Assembly (NCBI GenBank): GCA_947466965.1 | Contig: CANIFU010000002.1 | Span: 107,209 to 171,208 of the forward strand | Length of the DNA stretch: 64,000 bases | Direction of reading: 5' to 3' | Source: Bacteroidota bacterium | GTDB taxonomy: Bacteria > Bacteroidota > Bacteroidia > 2-12-FULL-35-15 | Part shown: positions 59,545 to 64,000 of the stretch, piece after piece | Layout: the number at the start of each line of letters is the position of its first letter | How positions within the stretch are numbered: the stretch's first letter is position 1 | Program-made: the position numbers and the translations under genes | The notes under the pieces: model-generated | Seen by the model: the letters and a program-made list of their open reading frames with translations, nothing else | Told to the model about the DNA's origin: nothing | Database searches by the model: none

Positions 59545-60900
59545 CTAGTTATCCTTTAACATCCTATAAATTGTTGATTTACCAATATTAAGTTTTTTAG
59601 CAACTAATAATACATTATTATTGTATTTCTCCAGATAAGTAGCAATCAATTTTTTATTGTATTCGTCAAGAGTCATTTCCTTCAATAAAAAATCACTGCT
59701 AGAAGCACTTTTTCCGAATTTAATATTCTCAGCATCTATTGTATCATTATTAGACATAACACAAGCCAAATCTATCATTGATTTCAATTCCCTAATATTT
59801 CCAGGAAAATGATAATCCATCAATTTATTTTGTGCTTCTGCTGTTATTTTGAAAAGGCTCAAATTATTTGCTGCACAATTCATTTTTATAAAATGTTTCG
59901 CTAATAAAACTATATCCGAACCTCTTTCTCTTAAAGGAGGAAGCTGAATAGAAAGTCCTAAAAGACGATAATATAAATCTTCTCTAAAATTCCCTTTTTT
60001 AACCTCTTCAGCAAGATCCCGATGAGTAGCAATAATAATTCGCGCATCAAACTTTACTACTTCATTTCCACCTACTCTAGTAAGTTCTCTTTCCTGCAGT
60101 ACTCTTAATAATTTAGCTTGCATTGTAAGTTCCATCTCGGCAATTTCATCAAGAAAAAGGGTGCCATTATTCGCTTCTTCAAACCTACCAATTCTTCTAG
60201 CAACAGCACCTGTAAAAGAACCTTTTTCATGACCAAAAAGCTCACTTTCAATCAATTCATTTGGGATTGAAGCTACGTTTACAGCAATAAATTTAGCTTT
60301 TTTTCTAGCGGAATTATAATGAATCGTTTTCGCTGCAACTTCCTTTCCTGTTCCTGTTTCTCCTAAAATAGAAACTGAAATTGATGATCGGCATGCCTTA
60401 TCAATAAGGGAATACAAACTTTTCATCGATTCATGCGTACCTATTATTGTTTCAGAAAAATCATATTGGGACTTGAGTTCGTTTTTTAACTCAACAATCT
60501 CTTCTCTCATGGATATTTTATCTCGCAAATGTGAGATAGACATCCATAGTCTTTCTTTTGTATCATCATTTTTTACAATATAATCTGCAGCACCCTCTTT
60601 TAAAAGTTTAATAGCTGTAGAAATATCTTCTTGACCTGAAACTACGACAACAGCAATTTCAGGATTATTTTCACTTATTTTTTGAAGAAGTGAGGAACCA
60701 TTAAAATCTGGTAGATGATAATCCAAAATGATTATTTCAGGATTTTTATATAAATTTTTTAAAAGATTAGCACCGGTTAAATAGCTTTCTACTATATTAT
60801 CTGGATTGAGAGATAAGAGATGTGATAAAAAAGAATTGTATAATTTATCATCATCAACAATATGAATCCTTAATTCGTTTTTCGACTTTTTAACTCTCAT
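59545..60900 (-). CDS. sigma-54-dependent response regulator (NtrC family)
   Basis: Receiver domain; GETGTGKEVAAKTIH Walker A, ESELFGHEKGSFTGAVARRIGRFEEANNGTLFLDEI; C-terminal Fis-type HTH. Confidence 0.93.
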   Translation of the reverse strand: MRVKKSKNELRIHIVDDDKLYNSFLSHLLSLNPDNIVESYLTGANLLKNLYKNPEIIILDYHLPDFNGSSLLQKISENNPEIAVVVVSGQEDISTAIKLLKEGAADYIVKNDDTKERLWMSISHLRDKISMREEIVELKNELKSQYDFSETIIGTHESMKSLYSLIDKACRSSISVSILGETGTGKEVAAKTIHYNSARKKAKFIAVNVASIPNELIESELFGHEKGSFTGAVARRIGRFEEANNGTLFLDEIAEMELTMQAKLLRVLQERELTRVGGNEVVKFDARIIIATHRDLAEEVKKGNFREDLYYRLLGLSIQLPPLRERGSDIVLLAKHFIKMNCAANNLSLFKITAEAQNKLMDYHFPGNIRELKSMIDLACVMSNNDTIDAENIKFGKSASSSDFLLKEMTLDEYNKKLIATYLEKYNNNVLLVAKKLNIGKSTIYRMLKDN

Positions 60901-61038
60901 AAAATGATTTTAGCTTAAAAATTTATTTAAATATATGAAAAAAACGATTCAAAACTATACCTAAAAGCTCAAATATATATAAAGATGTTCGAAAAATGCT
61001 ATGTAAAAGCTAATTTATTGATCGTTAAGAAAATAAAA

Positions 61039-61058
61039 AAGCAGCAAAAATGCTGCTT
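61039..61058 (-). terminator. intrinsic terminator-like hairpin
   Basis: AAGCAGCA-AAAA-TGCTGCTT with T-run on the minus strand. Confidence 0.6.
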
Positions 61059-61512
61059 CTTTATTTTAGATTGCCCCCAAGCAATCTGTTTATTTAGAAC
61101 TGCTCCCTCTCTCCAAAGAACAGCTCAAGGATAATTATTCAATTGTATTGAATAATTAATATTTTTGATTGTTAAATTTTTTTTATTCGTTAATTCATCT
61201 CATTCATCTAAAAATTTGGATAAATCATATGAATTAATATGATTTATTTAAACACATTAGAATTAGCAAAAATAATTGTCATTTAAAGAATAAGGAACGC
61301 TTCATGAATTTTACACGTGCATAAATAAATACTTCTGATGACAAATCAACTTTACGTAACAATTGTTTACGATCTTTTTTTATTCTTATTTTTTTTGATG
61401 GAAAAAGAAAAAACTTCATTTGTAAATTATATTTTTTTTACTCTTTGTTAATAAAATATTAAATCAGTTTATCAAAAATGCCTAATATAACTTTCAGTAA
61501 AACAGTTTTGAA

Positions 61513-62058
61513 TTAATGTTTTTCCGATATTGTTTTCTTTATTTTTGTAGTCTCCTCAATTTTATTTTTAATGTGATTTGTATAATTCAGATTCATTTCA
61601 AATTGATCATTTTTTTTATTGTATTTTATAAGAGCAACAGGGAAATCAAGATAGAAATCATCAACACCTTCTTTTTCTTTAAACAGCTCAACAATAAATT
61701 GAAAATGATATTTATCATCAAAAACGTTTTTAGAATCTGGAATTGTAGTAAGAATTACAATTGAACGAGAAACATATCCTGGCTTAGAGACTTCAATAGT
61801 GTAATATGAATTTAAAAGCAAATCAAATGAAAAATCATGATCGTGATATGAAACACTAGTAATTTCATCCCATTCTAATTCTTCATTTTCTTTAAATAAT
61901 CGAATAATGGTTCCATCAATAGGAATTTCTTTTTCAACTGCTATTCCAACAACATGAACAAAATTTACCGAATCTTGTATTTTTTCATTTTTTTCCTGAG
62001 AAAAAATATTAGTGTTAGTAAACAAAATGATAAGCAGATAGTATATTTTATTTTTCAT
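61513..62058 (-). CDS. hypothetical exported protein with carboxypeptidase-regulatory-like beta domain
   Basis: Signal peptide; VGIAVEKEIPIDGTIIRLFKENEELEW...YYTIEVSKPGYVSRSIVI. Confidence 0.6.
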   Translation of the reverse strand: MKNKIYYLLIILFTNTNIFSQEKNEKIQDSVNFVHVVGIAVEKEIPIDGTIIRLFKENEELEWDEITSVSYHDHDFSFDLLLNSYYTIEVSKPGYVSRSIVILTTIPDSKNVFDDKYHFQFIVELFKEKEGVDDFYLDFPVALIKYNKKNDQFEMNLNYTNHIKNKIEETTKIKKTISEKH

Positions 62059-62109
62059 ACATAAAAACTTATTTTTTAATACACTTTAATAGCAATTTAT
62101 TTTTTACTA

Positions 62110-62472
62110 CTAATTTATAAACTGTTGGTAATTAACAGGGGCTTCATTAAAACTATTCGATCTTGGGAAACTTTTAAGTATGGAACGAATAATTGTTAAA
62201 ATGTGTTTTTCAGATAATCGCTTTACACTTATTTCAAGAATGCCACGCGCATCAACATATTCCATGATTTTTTGAGGTTCACGAAAACGAAAACATTCTT
62301 TCGAAATTTTAAGACAAGAGCCATCATTAAAAAAATAACGAACTCCAACTTCTCCATCAAAACCATAATCATTGGTAGTGTTAAATTTCTGAGAATAAAC
62401 TGCAGCATCTTTAAGGAATTGAATGTTTAAAAGTTGCTCCGACTTTGTAGATTGTAATGTAATAGTTTTCAT
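62110..62472 (-). CDS. hypothetical protein
   Basis: Open frame of 120 codons with plausible composition; no family recognised. Confidence 0.5.
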   Translation of the reverse strand: MKTITLQSTKSEQLLNIQFLKDAAVYSQKFNTTNDYGFDGEVGVRYFFNDGSCLKISKECFRFREPQKIMEYVDARGILEISVKRLSEKHILTIIRSILKSFPRSNSFNEAPVNYQQFIN

Positions 62473-62870
62473 TAATATTTTTTTTATAAATTAAAATCAA
62501 TATATAAATACAAAAAAACAATATATAGCTATCATAAATAAACCGAAAGTGAAAGAAAAAAGAAATAAGATTATATTTTCAGTTGTTACATTAAGCCCTC
62601 TTTTATAAAAATATTTTAAAGTCTTTTTTTTATTCATTTTTAAAAATTTGCAATCATTTAAAATATAAGTTAAACCTGAGAAATATATACTATCATTAAA
62701 ATATAAATTAAAGCAATGAATAAAAAAACAAAAAGTCTAAAAATATTAATGCCATCTGATGCGTTATCTATTTTATTTTCATAATCTTTAATCATCCTTT
62801 AATATATTAGAAATAGAATTATTTTATTTCAAACAAACCAACATTCTAATTTCACTAGTCATTATAAATT

Positions 62871-63074
62871 TTACAGACCCATTGTTTTTCCAAATAAACT
62901 CCAATTATCGGATTCAACACCTTTTACTTTATTGTGTTGTTTGGATTTAATTTTAAAAAACAATTCCTCCCGATCATCTATCTCCCATGGATTTATTTTC
63001 AACAATTCATTCACGTCTTTTTTTTCAGATTCACTTGATTTTTCTGATGTATTATAAACAATATAATTTTCCAT
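62871..63074 (-). CDS. small hypothetical protein
   Basis: 67-codon ORF, charged; no family recognised. Confidence 0.35.
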   Translation of the reverse strand: MENYIVYNTSEKSSESEKKDVNELLKINPWEIDDREELFFKIKSKQHNKVKGVESDNWSLFGKTMGL

Positions 63075-63176
63075 AGTTTATATTTTAAAAAAGATCATTA
63101 GTGTTTTACTATTTTCAGACCAAAGAACAAGAACCCTTTATTTACGGCATGATTGCTAAATAAAACAAGCTAAAAC

Positions 63177-63191
63177 TTCCCAAATCGGGAA
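63177..63191. promoter_or_regulatory. palindromic site TTCCCAAATCGGGAA
   Basis: 15-bp interrupted palindrome; related copy at 63711. Confidence 0.4.
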
Positions 63192-63327
63192 AAATAATAT
63201 CATTTTGGTTTTCGCAAAAAATAAAATAGTAATTTGATGTGGCAATAATATATAAATACAGTAGCAACCATTTTTATATAAATAAAGAATCTATAGAATA
63301 GTGTGGGAAGGCCCTAACAAATAATTA

Positions 63328-63516
63328 TTATATAGAAGAAGAAATCGCGTTTAGTCTTTCGAATATTTTACTATAATAATCAGCAACTTCATTTTGAAGT
63401 TTTGCTAGAAGAAGGGCGTTCTCATCAACTACATTATTATTAAATGATATAAGCACCTTTTCTTTAGATTTATATTTAAGTGTTGACTTTTTAGTGTTTT
63501 TTAATTTATTTTTCAT
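63328..63516 (-). CDS. small hypothetical protein
   Basis: 62-codon basic/helical ORF; no family recognised. Confidence 0.35.
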   Translation of the reverse strand: MKNKLKNTKKSTLKYKSKEKVLISFNNNVVDENALLLAKLQNEVADYYSKIFERLNAISSSI

Positions 63517-63710
63517 TTCTCCAATTTTGTATGTTAACAGTTTGCAGCTACTTTTTTTGGAGAGAATAAAAAAGTATTTTTATTTATTAATTTAATTGCT
63601 GCATTTACAAATTAATTGTTTTTTAAAAACTATTTATAAAATAACGACTTCTGTGCCACAAATAAATCCTTAAATAATATAGCTTTCAGAGAATGAGTAA
63701 TTAATTACGA

Positions 63711-63725
63711 ATCCCAAATTGGGAA
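63711..63725. promoter_or_regulatory. palindromic site ATCCCAAATTGGGAA
   Basis: Core TCCCAAATTGGGA is a palindrome; related copy at 63177. Confidence 0.4.
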
Positions 63726-64000
63726 CAATAGATTCTTTTTTGGATTTTCATAAACACTAGAAAATCTATCGAAACAAAAATTTAATTTAGACTTCTCGCA
63801 ACAGAAATAAAAATAATTTATTCTAATTATCGATGTAAGGTTGTAATTTATTTAGTCGCACCTCAAAAAGTCAATTTTACTTTTCGAGCAAATAAATTTA
63901 AGTATTGGGTGATTAAAACGAAGCATAAATTTTCAATAAAAAATTCAAGTCCCTGTTTCCAGAGATTCATTATTCGTTTAAAGTTCATTGCAGCAGCCGA

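Noticed and set aside
1-64000. tRNA or rRNA genes
   Set aside because: Looked for T-arm-like GGTTCRANYCC contexts and rRNA-like blocks by eye and found none; a tRNAscan-SE or Infernal run would be needed to be certain.

Overview
A 64 kb, AT-rich chromosomal window from a Bacteroidota bacterium. This assignment rests on T9SS C-terminal sorting domains, TTG-N19-TAnnTTTG promoters, BshB1, type B L31, and DUF5723, DUF2279 and DUF3108 proteins. Most of it is core housekeeping DNA: kdsA, yebC, rnz, pyrB/pyrR, rpsA, folD, ffh, bshB1/gpx, a ccm heme-handling cluster, kdsC/UbiA/maf, sucC, rpmE type B, cdaA, def, ruvX, dapD, a heptosyltransferase-like gene, YrdC/Sua5, a CCA-adding enzyme, miaA, lpxB, surE and ispH. 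I saw no prophage, transposase, CRISPR array, rRNA or tRNA gene. The most notable observations are: (1) a 283-nt stretch with no C on the + strand, a roughly 8-bp-periodic purine-rich array upstream of a porin-Rieske gene pair; (2) a chimeric 51-codon ORF made of a duplicated pyrR 5' end fused in frame to a 24-bp piece of the nearby TPR/SpoIIE gene; (3) a CXXXY-type CcmE in a ccmBCDEF cluster with no ccmA, ccmG or ccmH nearby; (4) a decayed 5' remnant of what looks like a TolB/PD40-amidohydrolase gene directly before cdaA; (5) two related palindromic sites (WTCCCAAATYGGGAA) in the small-ORF region at the right end; (6) a 21-bp perfect inverted repeat enclosing an 81-nt spacer downstream of rnz. 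I do not see clear evidence for a complete, previously undescribed multi-gene system.
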